Of a stretch of 64,000 bases of DNA, positions 23,194 through 32,463 are shown one piece after another. The notes under the pieces were generated by a model. That model made no database searches and was not told where the DNA came from. It worked only from the letters and a program-made list of their open reading frames with translations. Within the stretch, counting starts at the first letter, position 1. Every line of letters starts with the position of its first letter. Origin of the DNA: CAYTLW01 sp964438735. Lineage in GTDB: Bacteria > Myxococcota_A > UBA9042. Where the stretch lies: contig CAYTLW010000027.1 of assembly GCA_964438735.1 (NCBI GenBank), positions 9,656 to 73,655 on the forward strand, given 5' to 3'. Both the position numbers and the translations under genes were made by a program.

Positions 23194-23242
23194 GTGGTTA
23201 CGCCGCGACTTGCAGTGCTATCCTCCGAATAGGAGGTGCATC

Positions 23243-24664
23243 ATGACGACGCAATCCGTGCCCAAGTCGGCGCCTGTCCCCCGTGTCCAGGTGGCCCAGA
23301 CCGGCGGCGGTAGCCTGTTGGACGCCACCGCACCGCGCCCCTTTCGCCATCGCGAGCTGCTCGAGGGCGAGTTCTGGCGCCATATTCCGGCCTATGCCGA
23401 CGTGGATACAGAGACCTTCCTGGACTACAAGTGGCAGGGTCGTCACGCCATCACCAACGCCAGGCGCCTGCTGCAGGCTTTGGAAGGGCTCGCCCCGCCT
23501 GCGTTCATCAAGGACGCCACCGAAGGCTTCCGCGGCGCGCCCATGAGCGTGCGCGTCAGCCCCTACCTGATGAGCCTCATCGACTGGAACAACCCCTACG
23601 AGGATCCGCTGCGGGTGCAATTCATCCCCCTGGCGTCGCGTCGCCTGCCCGACCACCCGGAGCTGGTCCTGGACGCCCTGGCCGAGCAGCGCGACAGCCC
23701 GGTGCCCGGTCTGACCCATCGCTACCCGGACAAGGCCCTCTTCCTGGCCCTGGATACCTGCCCCGTCTACTGCCGCTTCTGCACCCGCTCCTACGCCGTC
23801 GGCCAGGACACCGAGATGGTCGACAAGGTGCACCTGCACGCCAGCACCGCGCGCTGGGATCGCGTCTTTGAGTACATCGAGCAGACCCCGCAGGTGGAAG
23901 ACATCGTGGTCTCCGGTGGTGACATCTACAACCTGCCAGCCAAGCACCTGCGCAAACTCGGTCATCGGCTGCTGGACATCCCCCACATCCGCCGCATCCG
24001 CATCGCCAGCAAGGGCCCGGCGGTGCTGCCGCAGAAGCTGCTCACCGACAATGAGTGGGTCGGCGCCCTGCTGGAGGTCTGCGCCCGCGCCCAGTCCGAC
24101 CGCAAGGACTTCGCCCTGCACACCCACTTCAATCACGCCTCTGAGATCACCTGGATCACCCGAGAGGCCATCGGTCGGCTCACTGAGAAAGGCGTGGTGA
24201 TTCGCAATCAATCCGTGCTTCAGCGTGGCGTCAACGACTCCGTCGAGGCCATGACACTGCTGGTCAAGCGCCTGAGCTGGATCAATGTGCACCCCTACTA
24301 CGTCTACGTCTGCGACCTGGTGCAGGGCGTCGAGGACATGCGCACCACCCTGCACGTGGCCAACGAGCTCGAAAAACAGGTGCGCGGGGTCACCGCGGGC
24401 TTCAACACGCCGACGTTTGTGGTCGATACGTTGGGCGGCGGCGGCAAGCGGTCGGTGCACAGCTACGAGTACTACGATCGTATCAGCGGCATCGCGGTCT
24501 TCCGCAGCCCGGCGGTGGATCCGGATCGGCTCTACTACAACTACGATCCCGTCTGCCAGTTGTGGCCCGAGGTCCAGGCCAAGTGGGCCGATCCTGTGGC
24601 CCGTGAGCGGATGAAGTTCGACGCCGCGACCCGGGCCCGCTCGGCGTTGGCGGGGCGTTCTTGA
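23243..24664 (+). CDS. KamA-family radical SAM aminomutase
   Basis: The ATG at 23243 follows an AGGAGG box by 6 bp and gives 473 residues. The radical SAM cluster motif is C173-P-V-Y-C177-R-F-C180, followed by VEDIVVSGGDIYNLP and the TIM-barrel strands of lysine 2,3-aminomutase relatives (HTHFNHASEIT, RGVNDSVEAM, HPYYVYVCDLVQGVEDMR). The protein lacks an evident C-terminal zinc-cysteine motif. It could act on lysine, glutamate or another amino acid to form a beta-amino acid, so a specific name is not given. It lies 49 bp behind the metallophosphoesterase. Confidence 0.88.
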   Translation: MTTQSVPKSAPVPRVQVAQTGGGSLLDATAPRPFRHRELLEGEFWRHIPAYADVDTETFLDYKWQGRHAITNARRLLQALEGLAPPAFIKDATEGFRGAPMSVRVSPYLMSLIDWNNPYEDPLRVQFIPLASRRLPDHPELVLDALAEQRDSPVPGLTHRYPDKALFLALDTCPVYCRFCTRSYAVGQDTEMVDKVHLHASTARWDRVFEYIEQTPQVEDIVVSGGDIYNLPAKHLRKLGHRLLDIPHIRRIRIASKGPAVLPQKLLTDNEWVGALLEVCARAQSDRKDFALHTHFNHASEITWITREAIGRLTEKGVVIRNQSVLQRGVNDSVEAMTLLVKRLSWINVHPYYVYVCDLVQGVEDMRTTLHVANELEKQVRGVTAGFNTPTFVVDTLGGGGKRSVHSYEYYDRISGIAVFRSPAVDPDRLYYNYDPVCQLWPEVQAKWADPVARERMKFDAATRARSALAGRS

Positions 24665-24679
24665 GCGCTCCGAGTCGCG

Positions 24680-25366
24680 TCAACGCAGACTGAACCGCCC
24701 ATGCTGCCACTTGTAATGGTGGGTGACGTTCTTGCGCGTCATCGCCTGGCCCAGCATGGAACGCGCGATGCACTGCACGGTCAGGGTGGTGGGCTCGTGG
24801 CCGACGGGGAAGACCGGCGCCTCGCAGACCTCGGTCTGGTTGATGGCCTTGTTCGCCTTGCTCTCGAAGGACGTGGCCGTGCGCTCGAAGACCGGCGTCG
24901 TGCCCCGGCCGATGTCAGCGTAGAGCCCCCAGAACTGGCGGGTCTCCACGCCCTTGGCCAGGGCGTCGACCCGCTTGCTGCCGACCCGGACCCGCCACGC
25001 GCTACGGCTGGTGGTGAAGGGCACGCGCTCGAGTTTGCCGTCTCGTGCGTGCTTGTCGTAGGCGGGGCAGACCGGCATCCGGAGCGATTTGACGATCGCC
25101 TTCGCTTTGCGTGGCGCCTTGTCCAGGATCAGCAGGCGGCAGCTGGCCACGTCGCTGGTCGTCAGGCGCACCAGGGCGGCGCCGCCACGATCGCTGCCTT
25201 TGGCGGTGTCCATGACGCTCACGTCGCGCGAGCCGGCGTCGAACTCCTTCATGGCCAGCTTCTTCACGCCACGCTTGGAGCGGGCCTCCGCCTTGGTCGT
25301 GGGCAACGTGAGGCCGACCAGGGCCACCAAGGCAAGCAGGATCGAAGGGCGTCGCCAAGAGTTCAT
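24680..25366 (-). CDS. Secreted hypothetical protein
   Basis: The start at 25364-25366 is preferred to longer in-frame options because a GGAG box precedes it and a signal peptide follows directly (SILLALVALVGLTLPTTKAEA). The 228-residue product has basic and polar mature sequence with four cysteines (VASCRLL, MPVCPAY, TEVCEAP, VQCIARS) that could form two disulfides. I do not recognise the family. It converges on the KamA-family gene. Confidence 0.7.
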   Translation of the reverse strand: MNSWRRPSILLALVALVGLTLPTTKAEARSKRGVKKLAMKEFDAGSRDVSVMDTAKGSDRGGAALVRLTTSDVASCRLLILDKAPRKAKAIVKSLRMPVCPAYDKHARDGKLERVPFTTSRSAWRVRVGSKRVDALAKGVETRQFWGLYADIGRGTTPVFERTATSFESKANKAINQTEVCEAPVFPVGHEPTTLTVQCIARSMLGQAMTRKNVTHHYKWQHGRFSLR

Positions 25367-25494
25367 CGGGTCTCCGGGATGAGGTCGCGCGCATGAGGAT
25401 TCGGCGCAGAAGCGACACCATGCCGCAGATGTGGCACGCACGTCCACGCAGGGATTGTGAAGACTGGAAATCGCAGCGGTAGCGGCGTCGGGCC

Positions 25495-27801
25495 TCAACC
25501 CGGCCCCATGACCACCTTGCCGTGACCGGAGTTGACGCCTTCGCTGTTGCTCTTCTTGCTGCCGGCGTTGAAGGACCCAGCGCCGCCGCCATAGCCGGGG
25601 CCGCCCGCATCGTGGCCGGCGCCGCCGCCGGAGTAGCCGCCGCCGCCGCCGGAGCCCTGGTTGCTGTTGTGCATGCCGCCGCCACCGCCACCGAAGCCGC
25701 CGTCGGCGCAGCGGTTGGCGCCATTATCCTGCCTCTTGCCGCCGGCGCCGCCGTTGACAAAGGCCAGGCCGGAGGTGCCCTTTGAGCCGCCCTGCTGGCC
25801 GTCCGTGAAGAAACCGCCGCCAGCAAAGCCGCCGCTGGGACCGTTCATGCGCTTGCCGCCGTTGCCGTTGGTGCCCCCTGCATACTTGCCAGAGGTGCCA
25901 TTGGTGGTGGTATTGCCCGGTCGACCTGGCCCCGCGTAGCTGCTGCTGCGACCCCCACCGCCGCCGCCGGCGATCAACAGCGGCTTGGCGTTCTGGTAGG
26001 TCGCGCCACGGGCCACGAAGGAGCCGCCGCCGCCGCCCGAGCTCTGCTGCCCGGTGCCCGCCTGCCCGACCAGGATCCACAGCACATCGCCCGCGCTGAG
26101 CGAGAACGTGCCCTTCATGCGGGCGCCCTTGCCGCCGGCGCCGCCACCGGTCGAGCCGCCCTGCGCACCCCACGCTTCGATCTGGAAGACGCCGTTGTAG
26201 GGCACCTTGAACCGCTGGATGCCGTTGCTCAACGTGACCTTGCCCTGCAGGAAGTTGCCGGCGCCGTAGGTGTTGTTGCACTGGCCCTGGCTCGGTCCGA
26301 GGCGTCCGCTCTGGCCGCAGGTGGTGAAGGTGACGGCCTTGAACTTGGCCACGCAGGTGTTGGAGCAGGAGTCTCCGTCGACCTTGTTGCCGTCGTCGCA
26401 CTGCTCCTTGGCGGGCCAGACGACGCCGTCGCCGCAGACGTTCTTGAGGCATTTATGGGTGCAGCCGTCGCCGTCCTTGTCATTGCCATCGTCGCAGTTC
26501 TCGGTCGAGTTGATGATCTTGTTGCCGCACAGGCTCTCCACCAGCAGCTCGCGCCATTCGCCGTCGCAGTAGTACATGCGCTGGGCCTTGGTATCGAAGT
26601 ACTGGCGGCCGAGGTGTTTGGCCGTACAGGCCACGGGCGGTCCCACACTGTTCTGCACCCCAAACGCGCCGGCGGCGGAGAACTTGCCCTTGCTGGTGAC
26701 CTGGCTGGTGGACTTGGCGAGCAGATTGATCGACCAGTTCAGCAGCTGGCCGTCGTTGCCGTTGTTGAGAAACTTCGAGTCGATGATGCGCAGCCGCCAT
26801 TTGCCCTTGGGGTTCTTGCCAATCCAGGTGTTGAGGTCGCCGCTGACCGGCTTGGCCGTGATCGGCCAGGTCTCCTGCAGCTTCTTGCCGGGGGTGCCCT
26901 TGTGCAGCACGAACGACTGGTTGGCCGGGTCGTAGAGGATCACCTCGACACCGCTCAGGTCCGAGTTGGTCAGGCTGATGGTGACCGAGAACTTCTGCAG
27001 CAGCCCGATGTCATCGACCGTGATGGTGTCGATGGTGCCGATGGGGTTGTTGTCCTGGATCGGCTTGGGCACCGTCTTGCTGACGCTCGGTTCGGCGAAA
27101 GCGGTCGTCCACAGCCCGCCGGACACGCCCTCCAGTCCGCCACCGGGCGCCGCTCCGACCAGGCAGTTCAGTTTGCCATCGGGTTTGACGCCGGCGACCA
27201 CCTGCCCCTGGGGACAGCTGCCGGCGGGCGGCACGACGCCGGTGAGTTTGCTGCCATCTCCGGCCAGGGATTGGGCGGAGACGGTGCCGGCCACGAGGCT
27301 GCCGGCGGCGACCTGCTTGGCCTTGAGCGCGTTGCCGCCCAGGTTGAGGTCACCGTCGATCTTCAACGCCGCGACGGGCAGGCAACCGGTACACGCCAGC
27401 GACGCTGCCCGACGGGCGCGACTGGCGAAGGGAGCCGCGGTCAGCTGGGTGCGGGTCATCTCGGGTTCGTTGGCTACTTGAACGCCCAGCCAGGCCGCCT
27501 TGCCATTGGCCAGCAGCGAGCCGTCGAGCTTGTTCAGGCTGCCGAGAGCGTGGCCGAAGGCGCCATCGGCGACCGGTAATTTGGCGACGATGGAGGTCCA
27601 CACCGCCTGCTTGGCGGCCGCGCTGCTGTAGAGCCGGAAGGTGACCAGGTAGGCGCCATCGGTCACCGGCGCGCCGGCCGCGGTTCGAAGCTGGCCGTGC
27701 ACGGTGAAGGTGGTGGGCGTCGCAGCGTCCGCAGTCTGCGGAACGAGCGGCAGGAGGGCGACCAGGCATGCGACGAGTACAGATCTCATGAGGGGCACCA
27801 T
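25495..27801 (-). CDS. Secreted surface protein: P domain, DUF4215-type Cys module, glycine-rich domain
   Basis: The 768-residue product has a signal peptide and an N-terminal beta-rich module (VHGQLRTAAGAPVTDGAYLVTFRLY) containing LACTGC. A proprotein-convertase P domain follows (VSKTVPKPIQDNNPIG...GKWRLRIIDSKFLNNGNDG), then DUF4215-like Cys modules (NCDDGNDKDGDGCTHKC, QCDDGNKVDGDSCSNTC). The last ~230 residues form a glycine-rich region of the kind beside ALK/LTK-type glycine-rich domains (VPYNGVFQIEAWGAQGG). The first two modules recur in the protein at 35282-37441, which has a different C terminus. Adhesion or matrix binding is plausible but inferred. Confidence 0.85.
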   Translation of the reverse strand: MVPLMRSVLVACLVALLPLVPQTADAATPTTFTVHGQLRTAAGAPVTDGAYLVTFRLYSSAAAKQAVWTSIVAKLPVADGAFGHALGSLNKLDGSLLANGKAAWLGVQVANEPEMTRTQLTAAPFASRARRAASLACTGCLPVAALKIDGDLNLGGNALKAKQVAAGSLVAGTVSAQSLAGDGSKLTGVVPPAGSCPQGQVVAGVKPDGKLNCLVGAAPGGGLEGVSGGLWTTAFAEPSVSKTVPKPIQDNNPIGTIDTITVDDIGLLQKFSVTISLTNSDLSGVEVILYDPANQSFVLHKGTPGKKLQETWPITAKPVSGDLNTWIGKNPKGKWRLRIIDSKFLNNGNDGQLLNWSINLLAKSTSQVTSKGKFSAAGAFGVQNSVGPPVACTAKHLGRQYFDTKAQRMYYCDGEWRELLVESLCGNKIINSTENCDDGNDKDGDGCTHKCLKNVCGDGVVWPAKEQCDDGNKVDGDSCSNTCVAKFKAVTFTTCGQSGRLGPSQGQCNNTYGAGNFLQGKVTLSNGIQRFKVPYNGVFQIEAWGAQGGSTGGGAGGKGARMKGTFSLSAGDVLWILVGQAGTGQQSSGGGGGSFVARGATYQNAKPLLIAGGGGGGRSSSYAGPGRPGNTTTNGTSGKYAGGTNGNGGKRMNGPSGGFAGGGFFTDGQQGGSKGTSGLAFVNGGAGGKRQDNGANRCADGGFGGGGGGMHNSNQGSGGGGGYSGGGAGHDAGGPGYGGGAGSFNAGSKKSNSEGVNSGHGKVVMGPG

Positions 27802-27873
27802 ACTCGCTGCACTGCGGAGCCGCCACCGGAGCGCTCGATCGGCAAGCAGCTGGCATGACGATACGGGGCCGAC

Positions 27874-29106
27874 TTACCCGCCTGGTTCGCCGACCACACC
27901 CGCATCGACCAGGTTGGCGACCTGCCTGGCATTGAGCCCCAGCAGTCGTTCCAGCACCTCGGCGCCATGCTCGCCCAGCAGCGGCGGACCGCTCTCGTAG
28001 GCCGGCGGCGTGGCCGACAATCGCAGCGGGCTCGCCACACCGGGCGCAGTGCCCGCGCTGGCATGGGGCAGCGCCACCTGCAGGCCGCGATGTTGCACCT
28101 GGGCGTCGGCGAAGACGCGGTCCAGGGTGTTGACCGGCCCGCCGGGGATGTTCTCCCGTTCGAGGGTCTCGGCCCACCAGTCCAGCGGGTGCGTGGCGAT
28201 CGCCTCGGCCAGCCGTGGCACAAGCTCGTCGCGGTGTTCGACCCGTCCAGCGTTGTGGGCGAATCGTTCGTCGTCGGCGATCTCCTGCAGACCCGCAGCG
28301 GCGCAGAAGCGGGCGAACTGGCCGTCGTTGCCCACCGCGAGGATCAAGTTCCCATCGGCGGCGGCGAAGACCTGGTAGGGCACGATGTTGGGATGGGCGT
28401 TGCCCAGGCGACCGGGCACCTGTCCCGAGGCGAGGTAGTTCAGGGCCTGGTTGGCCAGGGTGGCCACCTGCACATCCAGCAGCGACAGGTCCAGATGCTG
28501 ACCCTCGCCGGTGCGGTCGCGGTGGGCCAGGGCGGCCAGGATGCCCGTGGCGGCATAGAGCCCGGTCATCACGTCGGCCAGGGCCACGCCCACCTTCATG
28601 GGCTCGCCATCAGCGTCGCCGGTGACGCTCATCAGCCCGCCCATGGCCTGGATCAGGAAGTCGTAACCCGGTCGCGAGGCGTAGGGACCGTCCTGGCCGA
28701 AGCCGGTGATGGAGCAGGTCACCAGGCCGGGGTGGTCGGCGGACAGGGTGGCGTGGTCGAGGCCGTAGCGTGCCAGCGTGCCGACCTTGAAGTTCTCCAC
28801 CACCACGTCGCATTCTGCCGCCAGGGATCGAATCAACGCCTGGCCGCGCGGCTTGCGAAAGTCGATCGCCAGCGAGCGTTTGTTGCGGTTGGTGGCGGCG
28901 AAGTAGGCCGACTCCTTCGTCTCGTTTCCGTCTGCATCGGAGAGCCACGGTGGGCCCCAGCCGCGCGTATCGTCGCCGGTGCCCGGGCGCTCGATCTTGA
29001 TCACTTCGGCGCCGAGATCGGCCAGGAGCTGGGTCGCCCAGGGGCCGGCGAGTACCCGCGAGAGATCCAGGATGCGCAGGTGGCCGAGCGCGCCCGCCGA
29101 ACTCAC
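27874..29106 (-). CDS. CaiB/BaiF (family III) CoA-transferase
   Basis: The start is taken as GTG 29104-29106, which overlaps the stop of the DHFR-like gene (GTGA) and places the family N terminus LRILDLSRVLAGPWATQLLADLGAEVIKIERP near residue 10. The 410-residue protein keeps the family core: FAATNRNKRSLAIDFRKP, VENFKVGTL, GFGQDGPYASRPGYDFLIQA, and HLDLSLLDVQVA. Enzymes of this family move CoA between carboxylic acids through an aspartyl-CoA intermediate. The acid used here is not predictable. Confidence 0.9.
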   Translation of the reverse strand: MSSAGALGHLRILDLSRVLAGPWATQLLADLGAEVIKIERPGTGDDTRGWGPPWLSDADGNETKESAYFAATNRNKRSLAIDFRKPRGQALIRSLAAECDVVVENFKVGTLARYGLDHATLSADHPGLVTCSITGFGQDGPYASRPGYDFLIQAMGGLMSVTGDADGEPMKVGVALADVMTGLYAATGILAALAHRDRTGEGQHLDLSLLDVQVATLANQALNYLASGQVPGRLGNAHPNIVPYQVFAAADGNLILAVGNDGQFARFCAAAGLQEIADDERFAHNAGRVEHRDELVPRLAEAIATHPLDWWAETLERENIPGGPVNTLDRVFADAQVQHRGLQVALPHASAGTAPGVASPLRLSATPPAYESGPPLLGEHGAEVLERLLGLNARQVANLVDAGVVGEPGG

Positions 29107-29636
29107 GCCGCGCCCTCGTCGTCGCTGCGAACATAGGTCGTTCGGATCACGCCGTTGTCGTGGGTGGTGATGCCGACCAGCTGCGGTCGACCGCTGCGTT
29201 GACCATCGGGGAAGAGGCGCACGCCGCTGCCCAGCAGCACGGGCATGGTGAACAACTCGAAACGGTCGATGCCGTCCTGCTCCAGGAACGCCGCGAAGAC
29301 CTCGGCGCCGCCCACGATCCACGAGTCGCAGGGTCGCTCTCGCAGCTCGGCGATGAGCCCCGCCACATCTTTGGTCGCCACCGTGTTGGGCGGCCCCTCG
29401 TCCGGCAGTGGACGGCGGGTCAGCACGAAGGTCTTCATGTCGGCGTAGGGCCAGTCGCCGAAGGTGAGCACCTGGTCGAAGGTCTTGCGGCCGAGCACCA
29501 CCGCGTCGACGGTGGCGACGAAGGTCTCGTAGCCGTACTCGCAGTCGTTGAAGTCGGTCAGCCAGTCCACGCCGCCGTCGGGATCGGCGATGTAGCCATC
29601 GAGGCTGGCGGCGACGTAGAGAACGATGCGACCCAT
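29103..29636 (-). CDS. Dihydrofolate reductase-like (RibD C-terminal domain) protein
   Basis: The 177-residue protein opens with IVLYVAASLDGYIADPDGGVDWL and contains the NADPH-binding region DAVVLGRKTFDQVL and SWIVGGAEVFAAFLEQ, all typical of the YwjB/YyaP-like DHFR-fold group. It is probably an NADPH-dependent reductase of unknown substrate rather than true DHFR. GGAGGTCCAC precedes its ATG. It is translationally coupled to the CoA-transferase. Confidence 0.87.
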   Translation of the reverse strand: MGRIVLYVAASLDGYIADPDGGVDWLTDFNDCEYGYETFVATVDAVVLGRKTFDQVLTFGDWPYADMKTFVLTRRPLPDEGPPNTVATKDVAGLIAELRERPCDSWIVGGAEVFAAFLEQDGIDRFELFTMPVLLGSGVRLFPDGQRSGRPQLVGITTHDNGVIRTTYVRSDDEGAA

Positions 29637-29774
29637 GTGGACCTCCGGCCATCCTTTCTGCCGGCTGGCGGAGGTCGGGTCAAGGGCAGGGCGATGGGCG
29701 CCGGGCGCAGATTCAGGCCGCTACGGACATGAGCCGTCTGCCGTTTGAGTATCATCGCCGGACACAAAAGGAGC

Positions 29775-29815
29775 GCCGGCGTCCCCGCCGGCGGCTTGCG
29801 GGCGTCCCCGCCCGC
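29775..29815. repeat. Two tandem GC hairpins with identical TCCC loops
   Basis: GCCGGCG-TCCC-CGCCGGC (29775-29792) and GCGGGCG-TCCC-CGCCCGC (29798-29815) are perfect 7-bp stems with the same loop, 5 bp apart, ahead of the DGR target gene. They are not followed by a T run in either direction. They could be RNA structures in the target leader or a small palindromic repeat element. Confidence 0.7.
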
Positions 29816-29915
29816 CCCCTTGAGCCCCAACCCCCCACTCAGCCATACTCCCGACCGCATCACACGGACTCGCCACGCCATCGGGCCGCCGCCCGCCCAG
29901 CAAGGACGCCCCCCA

Positions 29916-32264
29916 ATGCCGCGACCCACCCGCCCCACCCCTGCCTGCCGGCCGCTTTGGTTGCTCACCGCAGCCATGCTGGCCACCGCGACCCTGACCG
30001 CCAGCGCCTTCGCCCAGCCAGCCGGCTTCCCGCTGCAGCGCTGGCTGGACGAGCCCCACATCAAGCTGGTCGCCGTGGAGTTCTACGCCGACTGGTGCGC
30101 GCCCTGCAAAGCCTCGGCGCCCAAGTGGGAGGCCTTGCGCAAGCGCTACGCCGCCCAGGGGCTGAAGCTGGTGGTGGTCAACGTGGACGCCAAGGATCCC
30201 AACGACAAGCGCTGCCGCGGGCTGCCCTGGCGGCCGGACGTCTCGATCTGCGACCCCGCGATCGGCAAGCGCTTGGGGGTCAAGGGGCTGCCCGAGGCCT
30301 TCGTCTGGTCGTGGCAGGGCAACCTGCTGGTGAGCCGCGGTCAGCATGTGGGCGAGATCGAGCGGATCATCACCCGTTACCTGAACGACAATCCCCGGGT
30401 CCAGGTGGAGGCCGTGGGTCGCGACGGCAAGCCGGACCGCGTGCTGCGCCGCCTGGTGCAAGGCGAGCTGGGTCGCTACGGCAAGCTGACAGTGGTGGCC
30501 GACGCGGAGATGCGCGCCAGGCTCGCCAGGCTGCGCAAGGCCAGCCACCGCGCTGCCGGCCGGACCGCGCAGCGCTGCAAGCTGGGCGCCGAGGTGTCGG
30601 CCAACTCGCTGCTGCGCGCCGAGCGCTTCGCGGGAGCGCTCTCTCTGGCGCTGCTGGACGCCGTGACCAACTGCCAGCGGGCCCGGGTGAGCGTCAGCTG
30701 GGACGCCCGGGGGGCCGAGCGGACCGTGGACAAGGCCGTATTCCAGCTGATGGCGGGGCTCAAGCGACAGCAGCTGCAGATGCCCGCCGGCGTCAAGACC
30801 GCGCGTCGGCAGGTGGTCGAGACCGAAAAGCGCGACACCGGCGCCGGCGACTGGACCCCCGAAGGCGATGAGCTGGCGATGGTGAAGTTCGTCTCCGAGC
30901 CAGCGGGGGCCATGGTGATGGTTGATAACAAGCCGCTCTGCCAGACGCCCTGCACCAAGGCGCTGAGCGCTGGCAACCACCGGGTCGCCATGCACAAGCC
31001 GCAGTACGTGTCGCGGGACGAATCGGCGCGGCTCGCCGCGGGCAGCCTGCTGAGCTGGACGCTGACGCCGGACTTTGCGCTGCTGACCGTGCAGACGGAG
31101 CCCGCTGGCGTGGCGGTGACGGTGGATGGCAAGTCCGTGACCGCCGGCGAGGCGCTGCAGTTGTCACCGGGTCGGCACAAGCTGGTGGCCCAGGATCGCT
31201 GCCACGCCGCGCACAGCAAGACGGTTGGGTTGAAGCGGGGTGAGCAGCGAGTGGAGGTGCTGCGTCCGGTCGTCAAGCCCGCGGGCCTGATGGTGCTGGT
31301 GAGCGACGGCCGCGGGAGCGATGTGCAGGGGGCGGAGGTGTGGGTCGACGGCGTGCGGGCCGGGCCCGCGTTCAAGGCGCTGAAGGTGGCCGCCTGCGCC
31401 AAGGAGGCGGAGGTCCGGCACCGCAAGCTTGGTTCGGCGAAGGTGACGCTGTCCCTGGTTGAGCGCAAGACGACAAAGGTGAAAGCGACGCTTGGAGCTG
31501 CCTCTGGCGGTGTTGGCGGCGCCGTATCCGCCGGCAAGCAGGGGATCGCCTGGGTGCGGCTTCCCGGTGGCACGTTCAGCATGGGTTCGAATGACGGTGA
31601 GGCTGACGAGAAGCCAGTGCACCGGGTGACCGTCTCCGGTTTTGAGCTCGCCAAGACAGAGGTGACAGTTCGCCAGTATTCGTCCTGCGTTGCCGCGGGT
31701 CGCTGCACGAAGCCGAAGACGGGGAAGTACTGCAACTGGGGCAGGTCAGGTCGCGAGGCCCATCCCATCAACTGTGTGGATTGGAACCAGGCGGTCGCCT
31801 TCAGCCGTTGGGTCGGCGGGCGGTTGCCCACCGAGGCGGAGTGGGAGTATGCGGCGCGCAGCGGTGGTCGCCCCTGGCGCTATCCCTGGGGTTCGAGTCC
31901 TGCCCCCGATTGCCGCCGGGTGGTGATGGACGACGGGCGCACCACGGGCAGTGCCGGGAGCGAAACGGATGGCTGCGGTCGCGACAGCACCTGGCCGGTC
32001 TGCGCCAAGGTGTCCGGCAAGACGCGTCAAGGGCTATGCGACATGATCGGCAACGTCTGGGAATGGACTTCGGACTGGTACGGCAAGTACTCGAATGGCC
32101 ATCAGCGTGACCCGAAGGGTGCAGCGGGCGGCTCCGGCCGCGTCCGCCGGGGCTGCGGCTGGGGCAGCACGGCCTCCTTCTGCCGTGCGGCGGATCGCAG
32201 CAGCTACTCGCCGTCCGGCCGCGGCAGCTACCTCGGCTTTCGTCCTGCGAGGTCGATCCCTTGA
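29916..32264 (+). CDS. DGR target protein: thioredoxin, PEGA and C-type-lectin (FGE-sulfatase) domains
   Basis: The ATG at 29916 is preferred over in-frame starts further upstream because a signal peptide follows at once (LWLLTAAMLATATLTASAFAQ). The 782 residues hold a thioredoxin domain (C61-A-P-C64 in EFYADWCAPCKA), a CsgG/TolB-like alpha/beta module, two PEGA-like repeats (FVSEPAGAMVMVDNKPL, VQTEPAGVAVTVDGKSV), and an FGE-sulfatase/C-type-lectin domain from ~543 to the end (MGSNDGEADEKPVHRVTVSGFELAKTEVT, GRLPTEAEWEYAA). It ends GFRPARSIP. Residues ~738-779 are encoded by the variable repeat. C-type-lectin folds are the established scaffold for DGR-diversified ligand sites. The product is secreted and probably binds variable partners. 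Confidence 0.9.
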   Translation: MPRPTRPTPACRPLWLLTAAMLATATLTASAFAQPAGFPLQRWLDEPHIKLVAVEFYADWCAPCKASAPKWEALRKRYAAQGLKLVVVNVDAKDPNDKRCRGLPWRPDVSICDPAIGKRLGVKGLPEAFVWSWQGNLLVSRGQHVGEIERIITRYLNDNPRVQVEAVGRDGKPDRVLRRLVQGELGRYGKLTVVADAEMRARLARLRKASHRAAGRTAQRCKLGAEVSANSLLRAERFAGALSLALLDAVTNCQRARVSVSWDARGAERTVDKAVFQLMAGLKRQQLQMPAGVKTARRQVVETEKRDTGAGDWTPEGDELAMVKFVSEPAGAMVMVDNKPLCQTPCTKALSAGNHRVAMHKPQYVSRDESARLAAGSLLSWTLTPDFALLTVQTEPAGVAVTVDGKSVTAGEALQLSPGRHKLVAQDRCHAAHSKTVGLKRGEQRVEVLRPVVKPAGLMVLVSDGRGSDVQGAEVWVDGVRAGPAFKALKVAACAKEAEVRHRKLGSAKVTLSLVERKTTKVKATLGAASGGVGGAVSAGKQGIAWVRLPGGTFSMGSNDGEADEKPVHRVTVSGFELAKTEVTVRQYSSCVAAGRCTKPKTGKYCNWGRSGREAHPINCVDWNQAVAFSRWVGGRLPTEAEWEYAARSGGRPWRYPWGSSPAPDCRRVVMDDGRTTGSAGSETDGCGRDSTWPVCAKVSGKTRQGLCDMIGNVWEWTSDWYGKYSNGHQRDPKGAAGGSGRVRRGCGWGSTASFCRAADRSSYSPSGRGSYLGFRPARSIP
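32127..32251 (+). repeat. DGR variable repeat (VR)
   Basis: These 125 nt at the 3' end of the target align without gaps to the reverse complement of 33712-33836. There are 25 mismatches by hand count, and 20 fall on template adenines: AAC codons of the template become GGC, CGC, AGC, TAC or TTC here. The last 20 nt, CTCGGCTTTCGTCCTGCGAG, are identical and match the expected mutagenic-homing start. The segment encodes residues ~738-779. Confidence 0.93.
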
Positions 32265-32416
32265 CGCTTGAACCCTTGTGCCCTTGGCCTGCTCCTGTCC
32301 CAGGCCCCGCAGAGCGGATTGAGCGAGCGGCGCCGTGCGAAGCCGGCAGCCGGCGAGCGAGTGGAGCGGCGCGGGGGCGTCGACCCGCCCGCGGCCTGCG
32401 CAATAGCGCATGGAGA

Positions 32417-32435
32417 AGCCGGCCGGAGGCCGGCT
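32417..32435. repeat. GC hairpin between VR and the HRDC gene
   Basis: AGCCGGC-CGGAG-GCCGGCT is a perfect 7-bp stem with a 5-nt loop, 165 bp after the VR. DGRs often have a hairpin just downstream of VR that aids homing, but usually much closer. It may instead be a terminator or leader structure for the HRDC gene. The remaining bases of 32265-32463 show no gene. Confidence 0.5.
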
Positions 32436-32463
32436 CGCGGGTCATTCCTCCGGTGGAGGCACG

